From: Streptomyces mexicanus | GTDB taxonomy: Bacteria; Actinomycetota; Actinomycetes; Streptomycetales; Streptomycetaceae | Direction of reading: 5' to 3' | DNA: 64,000 nucleotides | Assembly: GCF_902506575.1 (NCBI RefSeq) | Contig: NZ_LR732544.1 | Location: 1,606,150-1,670,149, forward strand | Shown here: piece after piece, positions 39,587 through 48,395 of the stretch | How positions within the stretch are numbered: position 1 is the first letter of the stretch | How the letters are laid out: every line of letters begins with the position of its first letter | Translations under genes and position numbers: made by a program | Notes under the pieces: generated by a model | The model's input: only the letters and a program-made list of their open reading frames with translations | What the model was told of the DNA's origin: nothing | Databases searched by the model: none

Positions 39587-40165
39587 ATGGAGCAGACGAC
39601 CGCCACCGCGGCGTCCAGCCAGCCGATGGTCCAGCAGAACGGCCCGGAGGTCCAGTCGTTCGGGAGCGTCAAGCTCTTCCCGATCGGCCTGGCCCATGAC
39701 ACCCGGGCCTACTCGTGCCAGCGCCTCAACCGGCTGCTCGCGGACACCCAGATCCTGTACTCCCTCTACAAGAGGAGTCACTGGACGGTGCGCGGCGCCA
39801 CCTTCTTCCAGTTGCACCGGCTCTTCGACAAGCACGCGGCCGAGCAGCTCGCACTGGTGGACGCGCTCGCCGAACGCGTCCAGAGCCTGGGCGGCGTGGC
39901 CGTGGGTGACCCCCGGCACGCGGCCGAACTCACCTCGATCCCGCGTCCCCCCGACGGGACCGAGCAGGTGCCGGCGATGCTCTCGCGCCTGCTGCGCGCC
40001 CATGAGGCGATCCTGATCGAGAGCCGTGAGGCCGCGGCGCGCGCCGCCGAGATGGGCGACGACGGCACCAACGACCTCCTCGTCTCCCAGGTGGTCCGCA
40101 CCGGTGAGACCCATGTGTGGTTCCTCGCCGAACACCTCGTGGAAACCCCGCTCGCGCGCCTCTGA
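39587..40165 (+). CDS. dps: Dps-family ferritin-like DNA-protection protein
   Basis: A 192-residue Dps that oxidises and stores iron and coats DNA under stress. LLADTQILYSLYKRSHWTVRGATFFQLHRLFDKH carries the ferroxidase His and Asp of one subunit, and LALVDALAERVQSLGG the next Glu/Asp region. A hydrophilic N-terminal tail of about 30 residues precedes the four-helix bundle; it lacks the Lys-rich look of DNA-binding tails. GGGAG lies just before the ATG. A stem-loop follows the stop. Confidence 0.92.
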   Translation: MEQTTATAASSQPMVQQNGPEVQSFGSVKLFPIGLAHDTRAYSCQRLNRLLADTQILYSLYKRSHWTVRGATFFQLHRLFDKHAAEQLALVDALAERVQSLGGVAVGDPRHAAELTSIPRPPDGTEQVPAMLSRLLRAHEAILIESREAAARAAEMGDDGTNDLLVSQVVRTGETHVWFLAEHLVETPLARL

Positions 40166-40254
40166 GCCGCCCGGACCCTGTGCCGCCCCGCCTGCGACGG
40201 TGGAGCGGCACAGGTGTGTCCGGCCTCGTGCAAGGGGGGTGCGGGAACAGCACA

Positions 40255-40289
40255 GGGTGCCCTGCCCGCGGTCGGCGAGCAGGGCACCC
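40255..40289. terminator. Bidirectional hairpin terminator after dps
   Basis: A perfect 11-bp stem (40255-40265 with 40279-40289) closes a 13-base loop between the convergent dps (stop 40165) and DUF1275 (stop 40301) genes. A second inverted repeat with 10-bp arms (40177-40186 and 40205-40214) lies closer to dps. Confidence 0.75.
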
Positions 40290-40300
40290 GGCGGCGGGGG

Positions 40301-40972
40301 TCAGGGACGGTCGCGGTAGCCGAGCGCCACCGCGGCGACGAGGACCGTGCTGACCAGCATCGGCCAGCCCAGTCCCACGTGGTTGACCAGGGCGGCACCG
40401 GCCGCGGCGCCGACGAGCATGGCGGCGACCGCCAGCAGCCGGCGACCGGCCCTCGGGTTGGTGCCGCCGGCCAGGGACGACTCGGACGCCAGACCCGTCA
40501 GGGTCAGGGTCAGGACGGTGGTGGTGAGGTCGGGCACGGCCAGTGTGCGTACGGTGCCGTTGCGCAGCCCCATGGCGAGTGCGACCAGGGCGATCAGCAG
40601 GTCGGTGGGGGCGGAGGCGAAGGCGGCCACGGTGGCGACCGCGAGCAGCAGGGCCTCCGCCGTGAGCACCGTCCGTATCCAGGTCTGCTGCGGACGCTCA
40701 CGGAGGAAGCGCTCGACCCGTCCGGCACAGACCGAACCGGCCAGGAACGCCGCGAGCGAGACGAGCGACCCGACGACCGAGAACCCCGGCGTGCCCACGG
40801 CGGCGAACCCGATGATCACGACGTTGCCGGTCATGTTGGCGGTGAAGACGTGTCCCAGGCCGAGATAGCTGACGGCGTCGAGGAAACCGCTGACGACGGT
40901 CAGCACGGTCAGGGCTCGGGGCAGGGCCGGATGCGCCGGCTTTTCGGCAGGGGTGACTGCGGCTTGTGCCAC
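40301..40972 (-). CDS. DUF1275 (YoaK-like) membrane protein
   Basis: A 223-residue integral membrane protein with about six hydrophobic segments. TVVSGFLDAVSYLGLGHVFTANMTGNVV and ALAMGLRNGTVRTLAVPDLTTTVLT are the DUF1275 signatures. The function of the family is unknown; a transport role has been suggested. It converges with dps. About 190 bases upstream is the stop of the LLM gene on the same strand. Confidence 0.92.
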   Translation of the reverse strand: MAQAAVTPAEKPAHPALPRALTVLTVVSGFLDAVSYLGLGHVFTANMTGNVVIIGFAAVGTPGFSVVGSLVSLAAFLAGSVCAGRVERFLRERPQQTWIRTVLTAEALLLAVATVAAFASAPTDLLIALVALAMGLRNGTVRTLAVPDLTTTVLTLTLTGLASESSLAGGTNPRAGRRLLAVAAMLVGAAAGAALVNHVGLGWPMLVSTVLVAAVALGYRDRP

Positions 40973-41164
40973 GCTGTGCTCCCTTGGCAGTCGAAGGGGT
41001 GGGCGGGGGGGGGAAACGCTGGGTCCGCGTTCGGTGTTCGGCGTTCGCGTCGTTCCGGTACAGGTCCTGCGGGTCCCCGGACATGAAGCTGCCTCGGCCG
41101 AACCGGCGGACCCGGGCCGGTGACCGGCTCGGGTCCGCGTGGTGCGGCGGCGGGCCGCCGGAGG

Positions 41165-42256
41165 TCACCGGGCGGCGGGAGTCCGCTCGCGGGCGGCCGA
41201 CAGGGACGCGTGGGTCGGGGCGTCGGGGACCCCGGCGGGCCGTCCCTTGGCGAACTCCTCGCGCAGCACCGGCACGACCTCCTCGCCCAGCAGGTCCAGC
41301 TGCTCCAGGACGGTCTTCAGCGGCAGCCCGGCGTGGTCCATCAGGAACAGCTGGCGCTGGTAGTCGCCGACGTGCTCGCGGAAGGTGAGCGTCCGTTCGA
41401 TGACCTGCTGGGGGCTGCCCACGGTGAGCGGGGTCTGCTCGGTGAAGTCCTCCAGCGAGGGCCCGTGCCCGTACACCGGCGCGTTGTCGAAGTAGGGCCG
41501 GAACTCCCGTACCGCGTCCTGGGAGTTGTGACGCATGAAGACCTGGCCGCCGAGGCCGACGACGGCCTGCTCGGGCGTGCCGTGGCCGTAGTGGGCGTAG
41601 CGCTCGCGGTAGATCCCGACCATGCGCTTGGTGTGGTCGGCGGGCCAGAAGATGTTGTTGTGGAAGAAACCGTCACCGTAGTAGGCGGCCTGCTCGGCGA
41701 TCTCCGGCGAGCGGATGGAGCCGTGCCAGACGAACGGGGGTACGCCGTCCAGCGGGCGCGGGGTGGACGTGAAGCCCTGGAGCGGCGTGCGGAACTTGCC
41801 TTCCCAGTCGATGACGTCCTCGCGCCACAACCGGTGCAGCAGCGCGTAGTTCTCGATGGCCAGCGGGATGCCCTGGCGGATGTCCTGACCGAACCAGGGG
41901 TAGACCGGCCCGGTGTTGCCGCGGCCCAGCATCAGGTCGACGCGGCCGTCGGCCAGGTGCTGGAGCATCGCGAAGTCCTCGGCGATCTTCACCGGGTCGC
42001 TGGTGGTGATCAGCGTGGTCGAGGTCGACAGGGTGATCCGCTCGGTGCGGGCGGCGATCCAGCCGAGCATGGTCGTCGGCGAGGAGGGCACGAACGGCGG
42101 GTTGTGGTGCTCGCCGGTCGCGAAGACGTCCAGACCGACCTCTTCCGCCTTCAGCGCGATCGCGACCATGGCCTTGAGCCGCTCGTGCTCGGTCGGCGTC
42201 CGGCCGGTGGTGGGGTCCGGTGTGACGTCGCCCACCGTGAAGATCCCGAACTGCAT
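41165..42256 (-). CDS. LLM class FMN-dependent monooxygenase, CE1758-like
   Basis: A 363-residue luciferase-like TIM-barrel monooxygenase. It starts MQFGIFTVGDVTPDPTTG and has FATGEHHNPPFVPSSPTT, VDLMLGRGNTGPVYPWFG and PFVWHGSIRSPEIAEQAA. From memory this is the CE1758 family, which works with a CE1759 FMN reductase; the reductase-like gene here is 5 kb away on the same strand (35291-35917). ATG 42254-42256 follows GGGAGGGAC. It diverges from the secreted protease gene. Confidence 0.9.
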   Translation of the reverse strand: MQFGIFTVGDVTPDPTTGRTPTEHERLKAMVAIALKAEEVGLDVFATGEHHNPPFVPSSPTTMLGWIAARTERITLSTSTTLITTSDPVKIAEDFAMLQHLADGRVDLMLGRGNTGPVYPWFGQDIRQGIPLAIENYALLHRLWREDVIDWEGKFRTPLQGFTSTPRPLDGVPPFVWHGSIRSPEIAEQAAYYGDGFFHNNIFWPADHTKRMVGIYRERYAHYGHGTPEQAVVGLGGQVFMRHNSQDAVREFRPYFDNAPVYGHGPSLEDFTEQTPLTVGSPQQVIERTLTFREHVGDYQRQLFLMDHAGLPLKTVLEQLDLLGEEVVPVLREEFAKGRPAGVPDAPTHASLSAARERTPAAR

Positions 42257-42564
42257 TGTCCCTCCCGGGTCCTGCTTTCGCATGGGGCCCGCGACCGGCC
42301 TCGGCCGGGGCATGCGCAGGGACGCTACGGGGACGGGGCCGCGCATGCGTGACCGAGCGTGCACTGCTGTCATTCCGAGAACGCAGCGGCGGACGGTTCC
42401 GGGGGTCTCCGTTCGATGCCGCTGTACAGTCGGCTCCGCGTACGAGCGTCGCCATGTCACTCCTGGTCAGCGCTTGTGCCGGGGTTCGTGCGGGGCGGGG
42501 GTGGCAGCGGCGGCGGCCGGAGGCTGGATGGCATGCTCCTGACATATCACCTACCGACCGTTAC

Positions 42565-42595
42565 TTGACCTTTCAGCAATTGATCTGCGGATAGT
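42565..42595 (+). promoter_or_regulatory. Candidate promoter of the secreted protease gene
   Basis: TTGACC (42565-42570) and GATAGT (42590-42595) are 19 bases apart in an AT-richer stretch about 85 bases before the TTG start. The rest of the 422-base divergent space (42257-42678) shows no gene and should also contain the leftward LLM promoter. Confidence 0.4.
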
Positions 42596-42678
42596 GTGCA
42601 GCGAACACACGTTCGCCGCCGACCGCGATGCTGCCGCAAGAGGTCGGCCCGCGCGCTCGTCCACACAGGAGTGACACG

Positions 42679-45600
42679 TTGCGAATACCGAGGTTGTCCA
42701 GACCCGACCATGGGCGGACACCCATGCGTCTGGCCGTTGTTGTCTCCGCTGTGGCGGCGATGGTGGGCGCGGGTCTGCCCCTCGCCCTGGACGCGACGGC
42801 GAAGCCGGCCGACACGGCGTCACACGGGAAGAAGCCTTCTGTCGAGCAGGTGTGCGGTACGCCCCGGCCCGGCAAGGTCTCCTGTTTCGCCATGCGGCGC
42901 ACGGACGTTGCCGGAAGGAAGGGAGTCCTCGCGGCCACCACGACCCCCAGTGGCTGGGGCGCGGCGGACCTGCGGAGTGCGTACAACCTGCCGGCTGACG
43001 GCGGCGGGGGCCGGACCGTGGCCGTCGTGGTCGCCTACGACGACCCGACGGCCGAGTCCGACCTGGCCGTCTACCGCGCCCAGTACGGCCTGCCGGCGTG
43101 CACCACCGGCAACGGCTGCCTGCGCAAGATCGACCAGCGGGGCGGCACCGACTACCCCGAGGCCGACCCCGGATGGGCAGCTGAGACGTCGCTCGACCTG
43201 GACATGGTCTCCGCGGCCGCGCCCGACGCCCATATCCTGCTGGTCGAGGCGGACACCGACGAATTCGAGAACATCTTCGCCGCCGTCGACCAGGCCGTCG
43301 CCCAGGGAGCCCAGTACGTCTCCAACTCCTACGGGAGCGCGTACGACGGGACGCCCGGAAGCGGTGAGGACCCCGCCGAGACGGCCGAGTTCGACGCCCA
43401 CTACGACCATCCGGGCGTCGCGATGGTCGCCTCCTCCGGCGACTACGGCTACGGCGTCACGTATCCGGCGGCCTCGCAGCATGTGACCGCCGTCGGCGGC
43501 ACAGCGCTCAAGAAGGACCCCGACAGTGCCCGCGGCTGGTCCGAATCGGTGTGGTACAACGCCTACGGTGCCCCGGGATCGGGCTGCTCGGCGTACGAGC
43601 CCAAGCCCGCCTTCCAGACCGACACCGGATGCGACACGCGGTCGGTGTCGGACGTGTCGGCCGTCGCCGACCCGCTCACCGGTGTGGCGGTCTACCAGAC
43701 CTACGGCAGCGACGGCTGGGGGGTGATGGGCGGCACCAGCGCCGCCGCCCCGATCATCACGGGCGTCTACGCCGCCGCCGACGCTCCCGACGCGCACACC
43801 TACCCCAACTCCTACCCGTACTTCACCTCCTCCGGCCTCAACGACGTCACCAGCGGTGCCAACGGCAGCTGCGCCGCCGGCCGTCCGTGCACCGCCGGGG
43901 CCGGCTACGACGGCCCGACCGGCCTCGGCACCCCCAACGGCCTGACCGCCTTCCGCAGTTACCCGCACGGTGAGATCAGCGGTACCGTCACCGACTCCGC
44001 GGGGACACCGCTGACCGGGGTGTCGGTCACCGCCGGCGACTACCGGACCACCACGGACGGCAAGGGCCACTACGCCTTCGTCCTGCCGCCCGGCAGCTAT
44101 GACCTCACCGCCGCCGCCTACGGCTACCACAGCGGGACGGCCACGGGCGTGGCCGTCACCGAAGGCGGCTCGGTCACCGAGAAGTTCGTGCTGGTCGCGG
44201 TGCCCCACCAGACCGTCACCGGCAAGGTCACCGACGGCTCCGGCCACGGCTGGCCGCTGTACGCCACGGTCACCGCCGACGGCGTGCCCGGCGCACCGGT
44301 CTTCACCGACCCCTACACCGGCACCTACAAGCTCCAGCTCCCCGAGGGCCATGACTACACCCTGAAGTTCGCCGCGCGATACCCGGGTTACCAGGCGGTG
44401 ACCAAGAACGTCACCGTCGCGGACTCCTCACGGACCGTCGACGTCGCCGTCCCGGTGGACGCCAAGGCGGCCACCGCCGCGGGCTATGCGACGAAGAGGA
44501 GCGGTCCCATCGAGTCGTTCGACTCCACGACCGCCGCGCCGGACGGCTGGAGCGTCGTCGACGCGGACGGCACGACCGGCGGCTGGGAGTTCTCCGACGC
44601 GGGCAACCGGGGCAACCGCACCGGGGGCAGCGGCGCCTTCGCCATGGTCGACAGCGACCACATCGGTGGCGGCAAGCACCAGGACAGCACGCTGCTCAGC
44701 CCCGTCTACGACTTCAGCGGCTACACCTCGCCCCGGGTCTCGTTCGACACGGACTACGAGGGGTACGACGGCCAGAGCGGCAGTGTCGACATCACCACCG
44801 ACGGCGGTGCCACCTGGACCACGGTGTGGTCGCGGACCACCAACGTGACGGACCACATCGATCTCCCGCTCACCGCCTACGCCGGTGCCAAGGCCGTCCA
44901 GCTGCGGTTCCACTTCACCGCCACCTGGGGCTGGTGGTGGGAGCTGGACGACGTCTTCGTCGGCGAGCAGCACTACGGCCCGGTGGACGGCGGCCTGGTG
45001 GCGGGCACCGTCACCGACGCCAACACCGGTCAGGGCATCGTCGGAGCCACCGTCACCGACGGCGACGCCGCCGCGCAGTCGGGCGTGACCGCCGCCACTT
45101 CGGACGACCCGGGGCTCGGCGACGGCTTCTACTGGCTGTTCTCCGACACCCCCGGCCGGCACTCCTTCACGGCGACGAAGGGCGCGTACACCTCCGCCGA
45201 CAGCACCGTGCGGGTGACGGCGGACAGCACCACCGAGGCCACCTACTCACTCGAGGCCGGACAGCTCACCCTCACCCCCGCGGCCGTCGACAAGACGCTG
45301 GCCTGGGGAGCCACCGGTACCCAGAAGCTGACCGTGACCAACACCGGCCGCGTCCCCGCCACCTTCACCCTCGGGGAATGGCCGGGTGGCTTCCGGCAGC
45401 AGGCCGCCCAGGGCGCACCGCTCCAGGTGGTGCCGGTCGACCCTTCGCCGCTGCGGGAGCGGACCGGCAGGTCCGCCGCCGGACCGACGGCGGCACCCGC
45501 GGCCGCCGGTGACGCCTGGAAGCCGGTGGCGGATCTGCCGGTGGGCTCCTCGGACAACGCGGTCGCCGCGGACGGCGGCAAGCTCTACTCCGCCTTCGGC

Positions 45601-46854
45601 TTCAACGGGACCACCTACACCTCGGACCTGTACGGCTACGACCCCGGCTCGGGCGCCTGGACGAAGCTGTCCTCGGCGGCCGACGGCCGCGGGGCACCGG
45701 CCAAGGGCTTCATCGACGGCAAGCTCTACGCCGTCGGCGGCTGGGGTGCCGACGGATCGCTCGACGCGAAAACGGAGATCTACGACCCGTCGTCCGACAC
45801 CTGGACCACCGGCGCCCCCTCGCCCAAGCCCGCCGCGGCCTCCGGCAGCGCGGTCCTGGACGGCAAGCTGTACGTCGTCGGCGGCTGCCTCGCCTCCTCC
45901 TGCGGCACCACCGACGTCTATGCCTACGACCCGTCCACCGACAACTGGTCGCGGATGGCCGCCTACCCCGAGCCCGTCTCCTGGACCGCCTGCGGTGCGA
46001 TCGACGGCGTGCTCTACTGCGCCGGCGGTACGGCCGACAGCGGCGACACGAAGCACGCCTACGCCTACGACCCCGTGTCCGACAGCTGGTCGCGGATCGC
46101 CGATCTGCCGACCACGCTCTGGGGTTCCGCCTACACCGCCGCGAACGGGCTGCTGCTCACCGTCGGCGGCAGGGTGCCCGGCGGCGTGACCAACCAGAGC
46201 TTCGCCTTCGACCCCCGGGCCGGTACCTGGGGCGCCCTGCCCAATGCCGACACCCCGGTCTACCGCGGCGGTGGCGCACCTGGCTTCTACAGCGTCGGCG
46301 GCAAGAACAACAACCTCATCGGCGCCAAGCCGACCGCCGCCGTCAAGGTACTGCCCGGTTACGACCAGGCCGGTGCGGGCAAGGGCGTGACCTGGCTCGG
46401 CGTCGACACCCGGCGGGTGACCCTCGCCCCGGGGGCCGCCACCACCGTGGTGGTCTCCCTGGACGCCGCGGTCGCCGAGGTCACCCAGCCGGGCACGTAC
46501 ACCGCGCGGCTCAGCGTGGGCACCGACACCCCGTACCACGCCTCCGAGATCCCGGTGACCATGCACGTCGAGCCGCCGAAGAGCTGGGGCAAGTACGCCG
46601 GTACGGTCCTCGGCTCCGACGGTGCGGACGGGACGGCACCGCTCGCCGGGGCCACCGTCCAGATCGACGGCAAGGCATCCGACTACACCCTGAAGACCGC
46701 CAAGGACGGCACCTTCGCGCTGTGGCTGGACGCCCGTGGCGCTCCGCTCACCGTGACCGTGGCCAAGGACGGCTACCAGCCGGCCGTCGCCAAGGTGAAG
46801 CTCACGAAGGGAGAGACGACCACCGGTGACTTCACCCTGAGGAAGGCACCGTGA
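42679..46854 (+). CDS. Large secreted sedolisin-like (S53) protein with Cna/CarboxypepD repeats and kelch domain
   Basis: About 1391 residues. I prefer TTG 42679, preceded by AGGAG, giving a long basic n-region and a signal peptide (AVVVSAVAAMVGAGLPLAL). Residues 70-430 form an S53 peptidase with Glu169 and Asp173 (AAETSLDLD), Asp255 (ASSGDYG), Ser354 (GGTSAAAP) and a calcium loop (GYDGPTGLGTPNG); no pro-kumamolisin domain is visible. Then come carboxypeptidase-regulatory-like domains (430-610), a choice-of-anchor-J/MAM-like jelly roll (610-770), another regulatory-like domain, kelch repeats (950-1225) and a C-terminal regulatory-like domain. It would act outside the cell; the anchor is not obvious. 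Confidence 0.88.
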   Translation: MRIPRLSRPDHGRTPMRLAVVVSAVAAMVGAGLPLALDATAKPADTASHGKKPSVEQVCGTPRPGKVSCFAMRRTDVAGRKGVLAATTTPSGWGAADLRSAYNLPADGGGGRTVAVVVAYDDPTAESDLAVYRAQYGLPACTTGNGCLRKIDQRGGTDYPEADPGWAAETSLDLDMVSAAAPDAHILLVEADTDEFENIFAAVDQAVAQGAQYVSNSYGSAYDGTPGSGEDPAETAEFDAHYDHPGVAMVASSGDYGYGVTYPAASQHVTAVGGTALKKDPDSARGWSESVWYNAYGAPGSGCSAYEPKPAFQTDTGCDTRSVSDVSAVADPLTGVAVYQTYGSDGWGVMGGTSAAAPIITGVYAAADAPDAHTYPNSYPYFTSSGLNDVTSGANGSCAAGRPCTAGAGYDGPTGLGTPNGLTAFRSYPHGEISGTVTDSAGTPLTGVSVTAGDYRTTTDGKGHYAFVLPPGSYDLTAAAYGYHSGTATGVAVTEGGSVTEKFVLVAVPHQTVTGKVTDGSGHGWPLYATVTADGVPGAPVFTDPYTGTYKLQLPEGHDYTLKFAARYPGYQAVTKNVTVADSSRTVDVAVPVDAKAATAAGYATKRSGPIESFDSTTAAPDGWSVVDADGTTGGWEFSDAGNRGNRTGGSGAFAMVDSDHIGGGKHQDSTLLSPVYDFSGYTSPRVSFDTDYEGYDGQSGSVDITTDGGATWTTVWSRTTNVTDHIDLPLTAYAGAKAVQLRFHFTATWGWWWELDDVFVGEQHYGPVDGGLVAGTVTDANTGQGIVGATVTDGDAAAQSGVTAATSDDPGLGDGFYWLFSDTPGRHSFTATKGAYTSADSTVRVTADSTTEATYSLEAGQLTLTPAAVDKTLAWGATGTQKLTVTNTGRVPATFTLGEWPGGFRQQAAQGAPLQVVPVDPSPLRERTGRSAAGPTAAPAAAGDAWKPVADLPVGSSDNAVAADGGKLYSAFGFNGTTYTSDLYGYDPGSGAWTKLSSAADGRGAPAKGFIDGKLYAVGGWGADGSLDAKTEIYDPSSDTWTTGAPSPKPAAASGSAVLDGKLYVVGGCLASSCGTTDVYAYDPSTDNWSRMAAYPEPVSWTACGAIDGVLYCAGGTADSGDTKHAYAYDPVSDSWSRIADLPTTLWGSAYTAANGLLLTVGGRVPGGVTNQSFAFDPRAGTWGALPNADTPVYRGGGAPGFYSVGGKNNNLIGAKPTAAVKVLPGYDQAGAGKGVTWLGVDTRRVTLAPGAATTVVVSLDAAVAEVTQPGTYTARLSVGTDTPYHASEIPVTMHVEPPKSWGKYAGTVLGSDGADGTAPLAGATVQIDGKASDYTLKTAKDGTFALWLDARGAPLTVTVAKDGYQPAVAKVKLTKGETTTGDFTLRKAP

Positions 46855-46936
46855 TCACCGCCCACAGCGGCTGAACAGCCCGACGTCCCCGATGCGCCCA
46901 GCGCATCGCGGCGTCAGGCCGCTCTCGGTGCGCAGT

Positions 46937-47345
46937 TCAGTGCCGGTACGGCGGCGGGACCACGCGGCATGACCGCCGACCGCGAGGACGGCCGGCGCCA
47001 CGGTGGCGACGCAGCAGGTACTTGTGGTGACCGGACAGCACCAGCTCGCCGCGCTGGTTGTGGAGGGTGGCCGCCGTGACAACGACGCCGGCGTCGCCGT
47101 CCGGCTCCAGACCGGTGATGGTCAGAGCCGGGTAGAGCGTGTCCCCGGAGTGCACTTCGGCCGTGAACGCGAGCACCTGCAGACCGTGCACCGCCCGTGC
47201 CGAGTGTCCGTGTCCGCCGCGCCCACTCGGCGTCGTAGTGCACGGGGTGGTTGTCCGCGCAGACCGTCCGGAAAGCCGCGGCGTGGGCGTCGGTCAGGGT
47301 GCGGCTGGGGGCGATGGGCGAGTTCGGCCCGGGCGCCCGCGCGCA
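46937..47345 (-). pseudogene. Decayed MaoC-like acyl dehydratase
   Basis: Two frames carry pieces of one hot-dog-fold dehydratase. The upstream piece reads RTLTDAHAAAFRTVCADNHPVHYDAEW (in part), with the catalytic Asp/His region. The downstream piece, in a shifted frame, reads VHGLQVLAFTA and then EVHSGDTLYPALTITGLEPD and HNQRGELVLSGHHKYLLRR. The shift is near 47195. Between FTA and EVHSG some 30 residues usual in the family are missing. The gene therefore looks broken by at least one frameshift and one deletion. The remaining bases to 47457 show nothing else. Confidence 0.75.
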
Positions 47346-47457
47346 AGGAGGCCGATGCGAAAAGAACGTACGGCCGCCGAAGGACCCGCGACACCGGGGG
47401 TGAAAGAGGCCGGAAAGGCCCCCAGGGGCGTACGGCGCGCTGGTTACGCTGGCGGAC

Positions 47458-47808
47458 ATGTCTGCACTCCGCGCGATGCCACTGCTCACGGTGAGCGATC
47501 TCGATTCCGCAGTGGAAGCCCACATCCGGGTCACCGGGATGGAAGTGATCATGAATCACGGCTGGATCGCCACCCTCGCTCCGCCGGCCGACCGCTCCGT
47601 ACAGGTCAGCCTCATCACCAAGGACCCCACCGGGCCGGTGAATCCGGCGGCCTCCATCGAGGTGGAGGACCTCGACGCGGCCCTCGCGGGGGCCCGCGCC
47701 GCCGGTCTGGAGATCCTCTACGGGCCCGCGGACGAGGAGTGGGGCGTACGGCGCTTCTTCTACCGGGACCGCGACGGCAACGTCATCAACGTCCTCGCCC
47801 ACCTCTGA
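47458..47808 (+). CDS. VOC-family (glyoxalase-like) protein
   Basis: A 116-residue vicinal-oxygen-chelate protein. LLTVSDLDSAVEAHIRVTG starts the first beta-alpha-beta-beta-beta unit, and WGVRRFFYRDRDGNVINVL ends the second. Typical metal ligands are incomplete, so it may bind rather than convert a ligand; related proteins include antibiotic-binding types. No Shine-Dalgarno is visible. A TACGCT box 7 bases before the ATG suggests a leaderless transcript. Confidence 0.88.
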   Translation: MSALRAMPLLTVSDLDSAVEAHIRVTGMEVIMNHGWIATLAPPADRSVQVSLITKDPTGPVNPAASIEVEDLDAALAGARAAGLEILYGPADEEWGVRRFFYRDRDGNVINVLAHL

Positions 47809-47901
47809 CCGCCGTGGCGCCCGCCTTCCGCCGCCTCGCCCGCCCGTGCCGGACTCGGCGTACCGCCCGCGCGCGGGAGACCGGCCGCGCCCGCCGCTGA
47901 C

Positions 47902-48395
47902 TCATGGCCGAGCTGACGTGGTCATGATGTGGCGGGTGCGCTCGCGCAGCAACGCGTGGGTGCGATCGTGGTGGTTGCGCGGATGCCATGCCATGCCGAT
48001 CGCGATGTCCGGCAGTGCCAGGGGGATCGGGAAAGTGCGCAGCCCGAGGGCGGCCAGCATCGAGCGGCCCAGTCGGGCCGGGGCGGCGCAGACCACATCG
48101 GTTTCGCGGGCCAGGCGCAGCGCGCTCGCAAAACTGGGAACCACCGCGATGATGCGCCGGCTCAGGCCCATGCCCGCCAGCTGCTCGTCGATGGGGCCGT
48201 GGGCCCGCCCGCGCCGGGAGACGACGATGTGATCGGCGGCAGCGAACCGCTTCGGCGTGACGGTCTTGAGCTTCGTCAGCGGATGCTCGGGCCGCACCGC
48301 GCCGATCAGCGTCTCGGTGAGCAACGTCTCCGCGTGGAGCTCGGGGGCGCAGCGCGCGGCCTTCAGCGGCAGCCGTTCGCTGGTCTCGCCGGTGA
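47902..48395 (-). pseudogene. LysR-type regulator fragment (C-terminal half)
   Basis: The frame carries the last two-thirds of a LysR effector-binding domain (HAETLLTETLIGAVRPEHPLT, FAAADHIVVSRRGR, VVPSFASALRLARETDVV, LPDIAIGMAWHPRNHHD). The DNA-binding N-terminus, about 140 residues, is absent. Upstream sequence is the end of the TetR gene instead, so a deletion probably fused the two. No start codon with a ribosome-binding site serves the fragment. Confidence 0.75.

Noticed and set aside
35291..42256. FMN reductase and LLM monooxygenase as part of the azoxy cluster
   Set aside because: They lie 7-14 kb outside the cluster, with unrelated and decayed genes between, and they match each other's family pair. 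A role as flavin supplier cannot be excluded but is not supported.
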